DNA of 64,000 nucleotides from Branchiostoma belcheri (GCF_001625305.1 NW_017804087.1:795529-859528); one strand, 5' to 3'. Positions 1 to 11,507 are shown, numbered from the stretch's first letter. The notes: a model not told the origin generated them from the letters alone. Program-made: numbers and translations.

Positions 1-3000
1 CATCAGGGAGACACAAGTCTGTGACGGTACAGACGACTGCGGAGACAACTCAGACGAACAACACTGCTGTAAGTTTGGACACAAAAACTTGATATGCATT
101 GTTTTCTTACAATATGTCGTTATTTGTTCCGATGCGTTTCGATCCACAAATCTTTTTTTTTTCAAAATAGAAGATTGTGTAAGGATCTGTAATATCTACA
201 AATATGTAGTTATGATGTTTCTACTTAATATGTTTTATGCAGGCGAGCGCCAGGACAAGACATCATGCAGCAATGGACAGTGTATACATTCCCAAAAAGG
301 ATGCGATACAACCTTGAGCCACATTCCCTGTCAGGGCGAATATCAAATGTCACGATATTCTACATGTGACGATATTGAAGACTGTAGCGATGGCAGCGAC
401 GAGTCTTGTCGTGAGTATACTCGTGACTGGCTAAACATACCATCGTAAAAGTTAATCTGTGTTGGTACATGTAGTTACAGGTTTAAAGTTAAAACTTTTG
501 ATCCATCACAAAATTTCTCTCACCTAGAGCTTTCGACCAGTCACTCTGGTCTTCTTCAGTAGCCTGACCCAGTGAGACTTGTCACGTGGCTTCTTTGAAG
601 TGTGACGTCAACACTGGGTCAGGGCCCACCACCCTTCATCATGGAGGTATAACCTCCATGCCTTCATTTAAAGAATAATTCCCATCCTGTCTACCAGATA
701 CCTTTGACTGTAGATACTTTGAACTTTAAACATGGCTGTACATATGCTGTTGCTTGTATAACTTGCTAGACGTTGGTTTTGTATTATGATACTCATATAC
801 AAGCTGTTCAAGGGCTACAGAAATAGAGATGGGCACCACCATATGCTTCGCATAGAGTGGAACGGGACCGTTTTATTGAGCGCTAAAAGGCTGCCATTAC
901 AGACCCGTGCGATTCAGGCCCGCCAATTGTAAGTTTCTCGCAATAAAGGCCCTGGCGGCAAAGAGAGACTAGTTGGCTAACCCAATAACAATCAGACTAT
1001 TTTCTGACCAGCTCTCTATCCCCCAGCTCCTTCTGCCTGTGACAATGGGGCCCTGTTCCATTCGGCCACTCGGTGTGACGGCAAAGATGACTGTGGAGAC
1101 AACAGTGATGAGAAGAACTGCGGTGAGTTCTCAATACAGAGTAATTAATAACAACCCATCAAAGTAGGTTTAGCTACTTTGATTTATCAGGAAGGGTACA
1201 GTGTCCACTAACGATGACATGTGACAACACTGTTACAGTATCTTTGCTGCAGAATGCTCTGCGTGGAAGGGATCCTTAGAGTTAGCCAAAGAAGACCGAC
1301 GGTGGCTTGAAATAATCTTTTCCATCCTATGTTTTTTTTTTAATCAGGCTATCAGTCAACCTATTCCAGATTGTTTGGACCTACCCGTAAACATGCTACA
1401 GCTGGAATTTCACAAGCACCTCTCGTGACAATCGTGTGCAACTTTAACGATTTAACGTTTTATGTCCACAGACTGTTACTACCTACGGGACAAAGGGGCA
1501 AGCTACAGGGGCCTAGCCAGCCGGGACAGTTCCTGTCAGTTCTGGACATCTCAGTACCCCCACGCCCATAACCACACGCCCGAGGCCTACCCGTCAGCAG
1601 GGCTGGAGCGGAACTACTGTAGGAACCCGGACGGGAAGGACAGGCCGTGGTGCTACACCAACAACCCGCTAGTCAGGTGGAGGTACTGCGACGATGTCTT
1701 CGCCTGTGATGGTAACTTTTATTGTTACTCAAAGCTGTTTGTCATTCCTTTAGCTAGTTCATTATATAAGGAGCTCCTGTAGATAAAGCATGTGTATTCT
1801 GTCATCCTACATACTAGTATTTGCCCTGAATGATATAGACATTAATTAAGATCTTTCATATTCGCATCTTTGTTTCCATTTTCAGCTCCACCAACACAGT
1901 GCTTCTACGCAATTGATAAGGGAAGGAGCTACGCAGGACGAGTAAACAGGTAAGATTAACTGGAACGTTTAGAGACCTCTAAATCATTGACATCAGGAAA
2001 TTGATGACATGCATGGCCTAAAATGTCTACAGGTAGACAAAAAGACATCCAGAATGACGGCTTACACTATTGAACCGCCAGTAATTTTGAGTAGTAATAA
2101 CGACACGGCTTTTATTGGTAGTTCTTGAATTGGGCATGGTTCTATCAAGGACATTAGTTCTCTGTATAATGTCCTTGGTTCTATTGAGCCATAAATGCAC
2201 TTACGCATAAATGTATGACCGCACGCTGCCAGGGAGGGGTCCAATCAGCCCTAAGAGTACAAGATAGTATAACATAGGCTGGTGTTATGCTTTCCCCACT
2301 CTACCTACAGGGCTGGAGCCCGGCTGTGTCAGAGATGGGACTCCCAGTCCCCCCACAGCCATACCCACACACCACAGGCTCATCCTGATGCGGGGCTGGA
2401 GGAAAACTTCTGCCGTAACCCTGACAACAAGGAGCGGCCCTGGTGCTACACCACGGACGGGACGCGGAGGTGGGACTACTGCAATGTCATGGAATGTGCT
2501 GGTAAGAAATGCTTTCGAAAATCTTTTGTTGTTATCTATTCCTCTTACTCAGATATTAATTCAAAAACACAACGTTAATGGCTGTGATTATTTCTGTCAA
2601 GGCTAAACATAAATCAAAGGATGTTAGATAAATTAGATCATAGAAAGCATCACAACGTTCCAAACCAAAGGTTCGAAATGCAGGCGAAAGCACTGGACAT
2701 GTCTGCTCCAACAAAAGCCGTTCATTCGTTGCTCTCTCTCATTCGCCTTTCTCAGATCCATTTTCAATGAACTCCATCGACGACCAATGCCCGATACCAA
2801 ATAAATGCGCCCTTGTCCAAACGCCATCTGAGGAGAACGAAGATTTTTGTCAATGTGACAACGACTGTGGTTTCTTCGGCGACTGCTGCAAAGGCTTCGA
2901 GTTCGAGTAAGTAGATCTTTACTAGTCTGACCGACTCTAGCTTCTAGCAGCCTTCTACTAGTCAGGGCTCTAGAAGTGATGGCCGACACCAAAGTTAGGA

Positions 3001-5383
3001 TGATTAGGGACATCCTAGTCCTCTTATTTGCATTCATGTACAGTGTATGAGCTACCAATGGACCAAGTCACAGTTGTTCGTAACCTGTGGTGTAAGAGGC
3101 TAGTATGACTGGTTTCCATGATGACAAATAATCCTTAGCTCCTATTGGACTGACAAGACTGATAAGAAAAAGATACGTAGTAATGTTAGCAAAAAGGCTT
3201 ACCTTACATTTGACATCATTATAGTTTACCGCAACTAGAAACATCGTGACTTTTAACGACTTCATTACACCCACTTCAGAGAAAGCAGCACAACTCAACC
3301 ATCGCCTGCCCACCACCATCTGAAATGGAGGTGTGTGCCTAGCTTTTCCACAGTTAGATCGCTATCCTATTGGATGGTTGCTGACTGCCCTGACCAATGG
3401 ACGGACGACGTCATAAAGGATCAGTGTTTGAAACCAGTCGATCCCTTCAACCCTAGTGACCTGGTCTACTGGATGCCTGTGATAGACACAGGTTTTCTCC
3501 CTAAGACTGTCCACTATAGAAACATATTCTGTGCAATTTGTAACAATGTGTCTTTAGCAGACATAATCCTTTGGGAGACCAAAGACAATGTTAAATGTTT
3601 TGGACTTCTTAATATGTCTTCACACACGCCCAGAGGTTCACTGGAGTACATCAACATCACTAATGGTGGCGATTGCTTTGGGACGAACAGGCTAGCGCTT
3701 ACCCCTGACCCTGTTCCTACATCCAACCCCAGACGATGTCTCCAGGTTGATCTTTCTGGTGACACTTGTGATGTCGCAGCTTGTAGGTCCTATAGTGATC
3801 CAGTAACCATAGGATATAGGATTTACAAAAATGCACAATGTGCTCTTTGTGAAGGTCTTTCCCTCACGGCAACCACAAATCTATGGTGCATGAAAGGTTG
3901 GTCTGGTCAACGTTCTACTTGCGTTGGATTGTTTTGTCCCGAGAAATTCTCACTGACTAATCTGTTCAACTTTAATGCCGATGGAAGTGGTGAAGACAGT
4001 CTCAATCCGTGTCCCTCCGATGCCATATACGACCCCTTTGCAGACACATGCCGGCTTTTCTCGTCCTCACAAGGAAGTCATGTGTATGGTTCATCAAATG
4101 AAACTGCGTCATTGCTGAACTGCACCGAACCTGCATTGACATTTACATCTGAAGAGTTCCATGTCCTTCCCAATGGTAGTGTCCACCTGTTGAGTTCTAA
4201 CGTGTCCTGTCCGGCTGGTCAGGTGGAAATACTGAACACAACAGCGTCAGTTTGTGGTGAGTGCGTCCTGCAACATTTCTTCAACAACACGCAAACAGAC
4301 AGCAGTAGGGACGCTGTCCAGGGTTGGCTAACTCTGGGTCTTGTGTCAGCGTCTGCCGTAGCTGTGGTCGGTTTCGTGTACTACACGTACAAATCTGACC
4401 AGTGGAAAAAGCTCTCGGAAAAGCTGAAGGTGCAGATGATGGCATGCATGGCGACTGCTGAAGTCCTGTTTGTGGCACGGGGGTTCGTCCCTGTCGGACG
4501 GGGCTGTACAGCGCTGGCGGTACTTCTGCACTACCTTCTACTAACCGCCTTTTCAGCCATGAACGCACTAGCTGTGGATCTCTTTCTTACATTTCGTCAG
4601 GATGCAGAGAGAGTCAAACTGTACAAGCACATCTTGTATACATGGCTGGTGCCGGTACCTGTAGTCCTTGCTACGGTGATTGTGGAATTCGGCAGTTCTG
4701 TTAGGGTGGGGTACGGGGAAAACTGTTGGATAGGCAATCCTACAGCCAGTCTGGTGGCTTTTGGGATCCCTGTCCTCTGTGCCCTTCTGGTCAATGTAGT
4801 CTTGGTCACTTATGTATTGCTGGCCATTCGGAAGTCATTTCAGATAGGCCACGCTGCAAAGGCTCGCTCAGACATCAGCAAGGCCTGGGTGTACGTGCGT
4901 ATCTCGTTCATGATGGGATTCACTTGGATTCTAGGCTACATCTACCCTTACGTCAACAGCCCAGCTGTCCAGTACATCTTCATTGTGCTGAATGCTTCTC
5001 AGGGCCTGCTGCTGACAGTGTTGATGACATTGACGGGGGAGGTGTTGAAGAAATGGAAGTCTGCGATCCAGGCACGTTTTGGTCTGGCTGAAGCTCATCA
5101 GGACAATAGACGAACCACCACTACCATCCGACGGTCAACCGCAGCGAAGACTGAGCTAACGGCAGGTGGAACCGGCTCAGCTAGAGAGATACCCATGACA
5201 ACTTTGGCCGCTTTGGAGGAGGACAGGGCGCTCGGGGAGGCTCACCAGGACAGTGCCCCAACCGCCAACAATGAGCAGGCAAACGCAGATGAGGCAATGG
5301 TAAGTGGAACCGACTCTGCTACAGACATACCCATGACTACTTTCGCTCAAGTGAATGACACCGGGGATAAAGACGAGCATTAA
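1..5383 (+). CDS. Mosaic adhesion-type GPCR, copy 1 (LDLa-kringle-SMB-7TM), 5' partial
   Basis: Coding exons joined by GT-AG and phase: 2-68, 243-410, 1027-1122, 1472-1711, 1886-1949, 2311-2501, 2756-2906, 3289-5383. In order they give the end of one LDLa module, two further LDLa modules (CDGKDDCGDNSDEKNC in the second), a kringle in one exon (RNPDGKDRPWCYT), a second kringle split over two exons, and a somatomedin B module (CQCDNDCGFFGDCCKGF). The last exon holds a Cys-rich extracellular stretch and seven hydrophobic helices (TM1 near GWLTLGLVSASAVAVVGF, TM6 MGFTWILGYIYPY, TM7 FIVLNASQGLLLTVL), typical of family B/adhesion receptors. I see no GPS cleavage motif (HL-S/T) before TM1. The tail repeats an IPMTT motif twice. 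Upstream exons lie outside the window, so signal peptide and discoidin-like domain are inferred from copy 2. Probable plasma-membrane receptor; ligand unknown. Confidence 0.85.
453..625. repeat. Dispersed MITE-like repeat in intron
   Basis: This intronic segment shares the blocks AGCTTTCGACCAGTCACTCT, GTTTAAAG.TAAAACTTTTGATCCA and CTGTGTTGGTA with the foldback element at 17885-18100. Its end (GTGACGTCAACACTGGGTCA) resembles 47868-47890. It looks like one copy of a non-autonomous DNA element; I could not fix its ends. Confidence 0.5.
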
Positions 5384-6424
5384 GCAGTAAACATTACGGG
5401 ATACTAGCAATGAGATGTAGGGATACTGTGTGGGGAAACTAACGAATTAACCAACTTACAAAAACATCGGTTAATTTGTATAAACTGACTTTACCTATAC
5501 CTAGGTGATTTGTATAAGCTAAGACGTGCATCACACGTTATGTCTATTAGTGTGACTTTTAGTCTATTAGTATGCTTTAAAATGTTGATACCTGCAATTT
5601 GGTATTGATGGACCTGAATTTTAAGTACGTATAAGTGTGGAAGCATTTACATACACATAATAGCTCCCCAGGAAATGCACAAATTTTCTGTCAGAACTAC
5701 GAAGAACGTTAGCTAAGTGACTAGTGGAAGAGCAGGTGCATAGAGTTTTAGTGCATGGCACTTAATGATGTCCATAAATCATTGAATATAATCTTACCCC
5801 AGATATTACTATTCAAATTGTTAAAGAAATTCTCAAAGCTATGCTTGACAATAATGTCTTATAATCTTACATACGTGTACCGATCTATTGAGTCAATAAT
5901 GTTCAATATTTAAGTCTTAAGATCAAATGAACATAAACCTTTTATTTTCATTGCTGTAATTTTATACATAAATTTTTGATCCATTTTATCAACCTTTTCC
6001 AGTTCAATCATACCTTTCAAAGTGTTAGGAAGATTTCTTACTATTCTTTCTAGATTTATTGTATCAATTTTTTTCAATAGCTAAGATCAAATCGTTTTGA
6101 ATCTTCAATAAATCAATATTTCTCAATATAAGTTCGAAAAACTTAGATTTCTTTGAATATTGTTATCATCCTTAATATGCAAGGCATATTACTTTAATGA
6201 CAGAGATATCTAGCTGTACGTAGTTGTAGTCATAAGTTAAAAACACTAGCCGCTGACCTTTTGTACTGAATACATGTAAATATTCCGGAACTGATGAATT
6301 ATCTTATAGACAGTTTGCATGAGGTGCATTTATCAATACGATGTCTGAGATTTCCGACCTGAAGCCAATGTTTTTTTCAACATGTGAAAAACCAAGGAGA
6401 CAGTTTTCCACTTACGGACATTGA
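5384..6424. other. 3' flank of receptor copy 1, AT-rich, no gene seen
   Basis: AT-rich sequence after the receptor stop, probably partly its 3' UTR; AATAAA occurs at 6107-6112. The stretch around 5450-5880 is a single copy of the unit that is tandemly amplified downstream of receptor copy 2 (21.05-22.42 kb). The 3' flank was therefore part of the ancestral duplication. No coding potential recognised. Confidence 0.5.
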
Positions 6425-6588
6425 TATAAGTGTTAGTCGGTTATCACATTGGAGTAAAAAGTGGAGACATTCTCCACTACTTTCACACCTTCAATGTGAG
6501 GGACACCCATCGTCAGTACCGGCAATGCCAGCGTATATGGTTTACATGGTTTACACAGGTTTACAAACAGAAACAAGCAAGTCGCCAT
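6425..6588 (-). pseudogene. 5' relic of an LDLa-repeat gene
   Basis: On the minus strand an ATG at 6588 opens MATCLFLFVNL, a decayed version of the MATGLLLFVCL signal peptide of the neighbouring LDLa genes. After the signal peptide the homology continues only in a shifted frame (VKVVENVSTFYSN matches an alternative frame of the intact copies) and stops near 6425. No LDLa module survives. It is a truncated duplicate of the cluster. Confidence 0.7.
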
Positions 6589-7030
6589 GATTGGCTTGTC
6601 GGGGGGAAATGTCGATGGCACCCCGTGTATGGGCCTACCTGGCACAGTGGCGTGCGATACCAGACAAAATTAAACAGTGTTTGGGTGCGCCAGAACAGGC
6701 CTGAACATGCCTGAATTTACGGGTGGGCGGAGCTTAGTATCTCCGCGATCTGACTGGTACCAACTCGCAGGGTGCGTGACAATTCGGGAGAAGGTATCCT
6801 TGATTAGCAGCATTCTTTTGGGCTCAAATGTTGTCGAGCAAAGTATCTAGTTGTTTTAACTTCTGCAATGAATGGCACTACATATACACATTCTCGTTGT
6901 GTTTGAAATACTAGTAGTGTTTCTATGCTTCATCAAGTAGAAGAAAATCTAGCAGCACCCCGTGTGCTCGGCCCAGATAGCACAGTGTTTGCGACACTAG
7001 ATCTTTCAACAATGTCAAGCCACGGGCACT
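6589..7030 (-). repeat. Upstream block of LDLa cluster, copy 1
   Basis: Copy of the block lying 5' of every member of the LDLa cluster. Shared pieces on the plus strand, moving away from the ATG, are CCTGAA.ATGCCTGAATTTACG, GGGCGGAGCTTAGT.TCTCCGCGATC, GGTATCCTTGATTA, and CATTCTCGTTGTGTTTGAAATA. It probably contains the promoter and 5' UTR of the ancestral gene. Here it sits upstream of a dead gene copy. Confidence 0.65.
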
Positions 7031-7096
7031 TGCTTATCTTTTCAAAGTTTTCCTGCTAAGTTTTGTGTGATTAGAATAAGCAGAACGTGATCTTAC

Positions 7097-8017
7097 CACA
7101 GCCACTCTCGTCGGACTGGTCGTGACAGTCGGCAACTCCATCGCAGCGTTGCTTCTCATTGATGCAGGAACCGGGTCCACAGAATTCGAAAAGGTTGGGC
7201 AAAGGGCAGTCATCCTGTGTGCAAAATCTCTCATCTAAATCGTCTACTGGACAGTCCACGATACCGTCACAATGTTTTTCTGAGGGGTAACAGGATCCGC
7301 TGTCACACCTGAGAAAGGTGCTGTTGAAACACTCTTTGCTCCAGCAATCTGTTTCATCTTTACCGTCTGGACAGAAATTGTAACCGTCACATTGGTATGG
7401 TGGAGGAACACAGATCTCAATACCATCACACTTGATATAGTCGGGTAACCTTCCTCTTGGCTCCAGCAATCTTCTGGGTCGTCTGAACCGTCTCCACAAT
7501 CCTCGTCACCGTCACATTGATCAGATGAACGGACACACTTCTCACCACTTTCACACTTGAAATCGTCATGGTAGGGACATTCTCGGCAACCCTCGTCTGA
7601 ACCGTCTGGACAATCCACATTACCGTCACATTGCCTAAAGCGGGTGAGACACCTTCCACTACCTGCACACCTGAAATCATCAGGATCGGGACAGTCTTTG
7701 CTCCAGCAATCTTTCTCATCTGAACCGTCCAAACAATTATTGTTACCGTTACATTGGAGCCATGGACCGACACAGATTCCACTACTTTCACACTTGAAAT
7801 CGTCGGGAAAGAAACACACTTTGCTCAAGCAATCTTCCTCATCTGAACCGTCTGGACAATTATTGTCACCGTCACATTGGAACAAAGAGTGGAAACATTC
7901 TTCACCGGCTTCACACCTAAACATGTCAGGCAGACACTCGTCGTCAGTGCCGGTAACACCAACGAAGACATGGCTGATGGAAAACAGGCAGACAAACAGA
8001 AGCAAGCCGGTCGCCAT
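7097..8017 (-). pseudogene. Secreted LDLa-repeat protein, copy A, frameshifted
   Basis: Minus-strand gene starting at ATG 8017 with a signal peptide (MATGLLLFVCLFSISHVFVG), then LDLa modules with the usual C-x-D-G-x-x-D-C-x-D-G-S-D-E calcium-binding ends. Four modules read cleanly. In the fifth the frame is lost near 7447-7457: after DCWSQE the expected six bases (TGTGCC in copy C) are five (GAAGG), which removes both the module's first cysteine and one base. The remaining fifth module and two more continue in the other frame to a phase-1 donor (GTAAGA) at 7091-7096. The total of 921 nt is one short of the 3n+1 length seen in copies B and C. Probably a recent pseudogene; a sequencing error is less likely because the cysteine is also lost. 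Confidence 0.65.
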
Positions 8018-8440
8018 GATTGGCTTGTCGTAGGAAATGTCGATGTATGGGCCTACCTGGCACAGCGGTGTGCGACAAAATTAAACCCAAAGTGTTTGTG
8101 TCCGCCAGAACATGCCTGAACGTGCCTGAATTTACGAGTGATCGGAGCGTAGTCTCCCCGCGATCAGACAGCAGGATGCGTGACAATTCAGGGGAAAGCA
8201 TCCTTGATTACCAGCATTCTCTTGAGATTAAAGGTTGTGGAGCAAAGTATTTAGGTTTTTTTTACTTCTGCATTATCATTGTGTTTGAAATAGCGTTTCT
8301 GTTCTTCATCAAGAAGAAGAACACCTAGTAGCACCCCGTGTGTTGAGCCCACCTAGCACTGTGTATATACGACACTAGATCTTTCAACAATGTCAAGCCA
8401 CTTGCCTAACGTACAATGTATCCCCTTCCCCAAGTTTTAT
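8018..8440 (-). promoter_or_regulatory. Upstream block of LDLa copy A
   Basis: Second copy of the cluster's upstream block, running from the copy A start codon into the 3' flank of copy B. It includes GTGCCTGAATTTACGAGTGA, the TCTCCCCGCGATCAGAC motif, GCATCCTTGATTACCAGCATT and TTGTGTTTGAAATAGCGTTTC. I see no clear TATA box. Promoter activity is inferred only from its conserved place 5' of every copy. Confidence 0.5.
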
Positions 8441-8450
8441 GTGATTAGAA

Positions 8451-9998
8451 TTAGCAGAACGTGAGCTTACCACAGTCACTCTCGTCGGACTGGTCGTGAC
8501 AGTCGGCGACTCCATCGCAGCGCTTCGTCTCATTGATGCAGGAACCGGGTCCACAGAAAATGTTGGGCAAGGGGCAGTCATCCGGTGTGCAAAATCTCTC
8601 GTCTGAACCGTCTACTGTACAGTCCACGTGACCGTCACATTGTTTTTCTGGATGGTAACAGGACCCAGTGTCACACTTAAGAAAGTCGCTGAAAACACAC
8701 TCTTTGCTCCTACAATCTTTCTCATCTGTACCGTCTGTACAGTCATTGTCATCGTCACAAATGTATGTTTGATGGACACAGATTCCACTATCTTCACACC
8801 TCATATACGCGGAGTTGGGGCATTGTAAGTGCCAGCAATTTTCCTCGTCTGAACCGTCTGGACAGTCACGCCCATAGTTACATAGAAGCGATTGACGGAC
8901 ACATAGTGGTGTACTTTCGCACTTAAAATCGTCCGGGAGGGGACAATCTTTGTTCAAGCAGTCTTCCTCATCGGTCCCGTCTGGACAATCAAGCTCAGCG
9001 TTACATTGGAGCAATTTATTGATGCACACTCCGTTACTTTCGCACCTGAAGTCGTCGGGGTTGAGGCACTCTTTGCTCAAGCAGTCTTCCTCATCGGTCC
9101 CGTCTGGACAATCAAGCTCAGCGTTACATTGGAGCAATTTATTGATGCACACTCCGTTACTTTCGCACCTAAAATCGTCGAGGTTGCGGCACTCTTTGCT
9201 CAAGCAGTCTTCCTCGTCTGAACCGTCTGGACATTCGACGACACCGTCACATTGATCAGATGAACGCACACACTTCGTGCCACTTTCACACTTGAAATCG
9301 TCGGCGTTGGGACACTCTTGGCAGCTCTCGTCTGACCCGTCCGGACAATCACGCACAGCGTCACATAGGAGCCCTCGATTTACACATTCTCCGTTACTTT
9401 CGCACTTGAACTGATCGGAGAAGGGACATTCGAATTCTTTGCAGTCTTTCTCATCTGAGCCGTCTGTGCTATCATTGTTACCGTCACATTGCAGCCATGG
9501 ATTGACACAAATTCCACTATCTTCACACTTGATATATCTATCATCGGGACACGCTTTCATCAAGCAATTTTCCTCATCTGTACCGCCTGGACAATCAACC
9601 TTACCGTCACATTGGGACACAATCTGGATACATGCTATACTACCTTCACACCTGACGTCGCCGAAGAAGGGACACGGTTTGTCCCGGCAACCATTCTCGT
9701 CTGAACCATCGGGACAATGAACGTCACCATCACAATGATTTAAGTAAAAGAGACACGCTCCGCTACTTTCACACCTAAAATCGTCGGGATTGGGACACTC
9801 TTTGCTCCAACAATCTTCCTCATCTGAACTGTCCCCACAGTCCTCGTAACCGTTACATTGGAACGAAGAGTGGAAACATTCTCCGCTACCTTCACACCTG
9901 AAATTGTCAGGCGGACACTCATCGTCAGTGCCGGCAATGCCAGCGGGGACATGGCCGATGGACAACAGGCATACAAACAGAAGCAAGCCGGTCGCCAT
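8451..9998 (-). CDS. Secreted LDLa-repeat protein, copy B (12 modules)
   Basis: The start is ATG 9998, chosen because it opens a good signal peptide (MATGLLLFVCLLSIGHVPAG) shared with the other copies; an upstream in-frame ATG would put a basic stretch before it. The mature protein is 12 consecutive LDLa modules of about 40 residues, each with six cysteines and a DGSDEEDC-type calcium site, and nothing else. Modules 7 and 8 are almost identical. The coding region has no introns. At 8465-8470 there is a consensus donor (TGT G|GTAAGC, phase 1). Unspliced reading ends five residues later (KLTFC then stop). A likely secreted ligand-binding or scavenger protein, related to the LDLa exons of the flanking receptors; function not known. 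Confidence 0.8.
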   Translation of the reverse strand: MATGLLLFVCLLSIGHVPAGIAGTDDECPPDNFRCEGSGECFHSSFQCNGYEDCGDSSDEEDCWSKECPNPDDFRCESSGACLFYLNHCDGDVHCPDGSDENGCRDKPCPFFGDVRCEGSIACIQIVSQCDGKVDCPGGTDEENCLMKACPDDRYIKCEDSGICVNPWLQCDGNNDSTDGSDEKDCKEFECPFSDQFKCESNGECVNRGLLCDAVRDCPDGSDESCQECPNADDFKCESGTKCVRSSDQCDGVVECPDGSDEEDCLSKECRNLDDFRCESNGVCINKLLQCNAELDCPDGTDEEDCLSKECLNPDDFRCESNGVCINKLLQCNAELDCPDGTDEEDCLNKDCPLPDDFKCESTPLCVRQSLLCNYGRDCPDGSDEENCWHLQCPNSAYMRCEDSGICVHQTYICDDDNDCTDGTDEKDCRSKECVFSDFLKCDTGSCYHPEKQCDGHVDCTVDGSDERFCTPDDCPLPNIFCGPGSCINETKRCDGVADCHDQSDESDCGKLTFC

Positions 9999-10450
9999 GA
10001 TTCGTGCTTGTCGCGTAAGACAATGTCGGTGTCGTGTGCTGGGTCTACCTGGCGCAGCGGTGTGCGACACCAGACAAATTAAATAGTGTTTGTGTGCGCC
10101 AGAACAGGCCTGAACATGCCTGAATTTACGAGTGGGCGGAGCTTAGTCTCTCCGCGATCTGACTGGTACCAACTCGCAGGGTGCGTGACAATTTAGGGGA
10201 AGGTATCATTGATATCGATTACCAGCATTCTTTTAGGGTCAAATGTTGTCGCGCAAAGTATTTAGTTGTTTTCACTGAATTCTAGCTGCACTGAAATGTA
10301 TTACACATTCTCGTTGTGTTTGAAATAGTGTTTCTGTGCTTCACCCCGTGTGCTGGGCCTAGACAGCACTGTGTGTACGACACTAGATCTTTCAACAATG
10401 TCAAGCCACTTGCCTAACGTACAATGTATCCCCTCCCCAAGTTTTGTATG
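9999..10450 (-). promoter_or_regulatory. Upstream block of LDLa copy B
   Basis: Third copy of the conserved block (GCCTGAATTTACGAGTGGGC, GAGCTTAGTCTCTCCGCGAT, CTGGTACCAACTCGCAGGGT, ATTCTCGTTGTGTTTGAAAT). Very close to copy 1 at 6.6-7.0 kb. Contains the 5' flank of copy B, then the 3' flank of copy C. Confidence 0.55.
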
Positions 10451-10457
10451 ATTAGAA

Positions 10458-11507
10458 TTAGCAGAACGTGAGCTTACCACAGCCACTCTCGTCGGACTGG
10501 TCGTGACAGTCGGCGACTCCATCGCAGCGCCTCGTCTCATTGATGCAGGAACCGGGTCCACAGAAAATGTTGGGCAAGGGGCAGTCATCCTGTGTGCAAA
10601 ATCTCTCGTCTGAACCGTCTACTAGACAGTTCACCTCACCGTCACATAGTTTTTCTGGAGAGTAACAGGACCCAGTGTCACACCTGAGAAAGTCGCTGAA
10701 AATACACTCTTTGCTCCAACAATCTTTCTCATCTGTACCGTCTGGACAGTACTTGTAATTGTCACATTGGTAGTTTGGACGGAAACAGATTCCACTATCT
10801 TCACATCTGAGATAGCTGGGTAAGGCACACTCTTGGCTCCAGCAATCTTCCTCATCTGAACCGTCTTCACAATCTTTGTTACCGTCACATGAAAGGACGC
10901 ACTCCCCACTACTTTCACACATGAAATGGTCAGGGTTGGGACATTCTTGGCAATCCTCGTCTGAACCGTCTGGACAATCAACGTTACCGTTACAATGGAG
11001 CTCTGGATAGACACAGATTCCACTACTTTCGCACTTGAAATAGTCGGAATAGAAACACTCTTTGCTCAAGCAATCTTCCTCATCTGAACCGTCTGGACAA
11101 TCTTCATTGCCGTCACATATGAAACCTGGACTGTAACATAATCCGTTACTTTCGCACTTAAAATAGTCGGCGTTTGAACACTCTTTGCTCAAGCAATCTT
11201 CCTCATCTGAACCGTCCGGACAATTATTGTAACCGTCACATTGTTTCTCAGCTGGACGCACACAGATTCCGCTACTTTCACACTTGAAAGCATCGGGAAA
11301 GAAACACTCTTTGCTCAAGCAATCCTCCTCATCTGAACCGTCCCCACATTCCTCGTTACCGTTACATTGGTACGAAGAGTGGAAACATTCTTCTCTACCT
11401 TCACACCTGAAATTGTCAGGCGGACACTCATCGTCAGTGCCGGCAATGCCAGCGTTGACATGGCCGATGGACAACAGGCATACAAACAGAAGCAGGCCGG
11501 TCGCCAT
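10458..11507 (-). CDS. Secreted LDLa-repeat protein, copy C (8 modules)
   Basis: Start is ATG 11507 with signal peptide MATGLLLFVCLLSIGHVNAG. Eight LDLa modules follow without introns. The first (DECPPDNFRC) and last (DDCPLPNIFCGPGSC) modules are nearly the same as in copy B, while the middle differs in number and sequence, so module gain and loss happens inside the gene. A phase-1 donor (GTAAGC) lies at 10472-10477 (coding part 10478-11507, 1030 nt = 3n+1). Reading through it gives KLTFC and a stop, as in copy B. Secreted, all-LDLa protein; partner unknown. Confidence 0.8.
   Translation of the reverse strand: MATGLLLFVCLLSIGHVNAGIAGTDDECPPDNFRCEGREECFHSSYQCNGNEECGDGSDEEDCLSKECFFPDAFKCESSGICVRPAEKQCDGYNNCPDGSDEEDCLSKECSNADYFKCESNGLCYSPGFICDGNEDCPDGSDEEDCLSKECFYSDYFKCESSGICVYPELHCNGNVDCPDGSDEDCQECPNPDHFMCESSGECVLSCDGNKDCEDGSDEEDCWSQECALPSYLRCEDSGICFRPNYQCDNYKYCPDGTDEKDCWSKECIFSDFLRCDTGSCYSPEKLCDGEVNCLVDGSDERFCTQDDCPLPNIFCGPGSCINETRRCDGVADCHDQSDESGCGKLTFC

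Noticed and set aside
8628..9976. Plus-strand and alternative-frame open frames across the LDLa genes
   Set aside because: They are shadows caused by the regular cysteine-repeat sequence; only the minus-strand frame gives LDLa modules.
9999..10070. N-terminal extension of LDLa copy B from an upstream in-frame ATG (10070)
   Set aside because: It would bury the signal peptide behind a basic, low-hydrophobicity stretch; the same region is 5' flank in the other copies.
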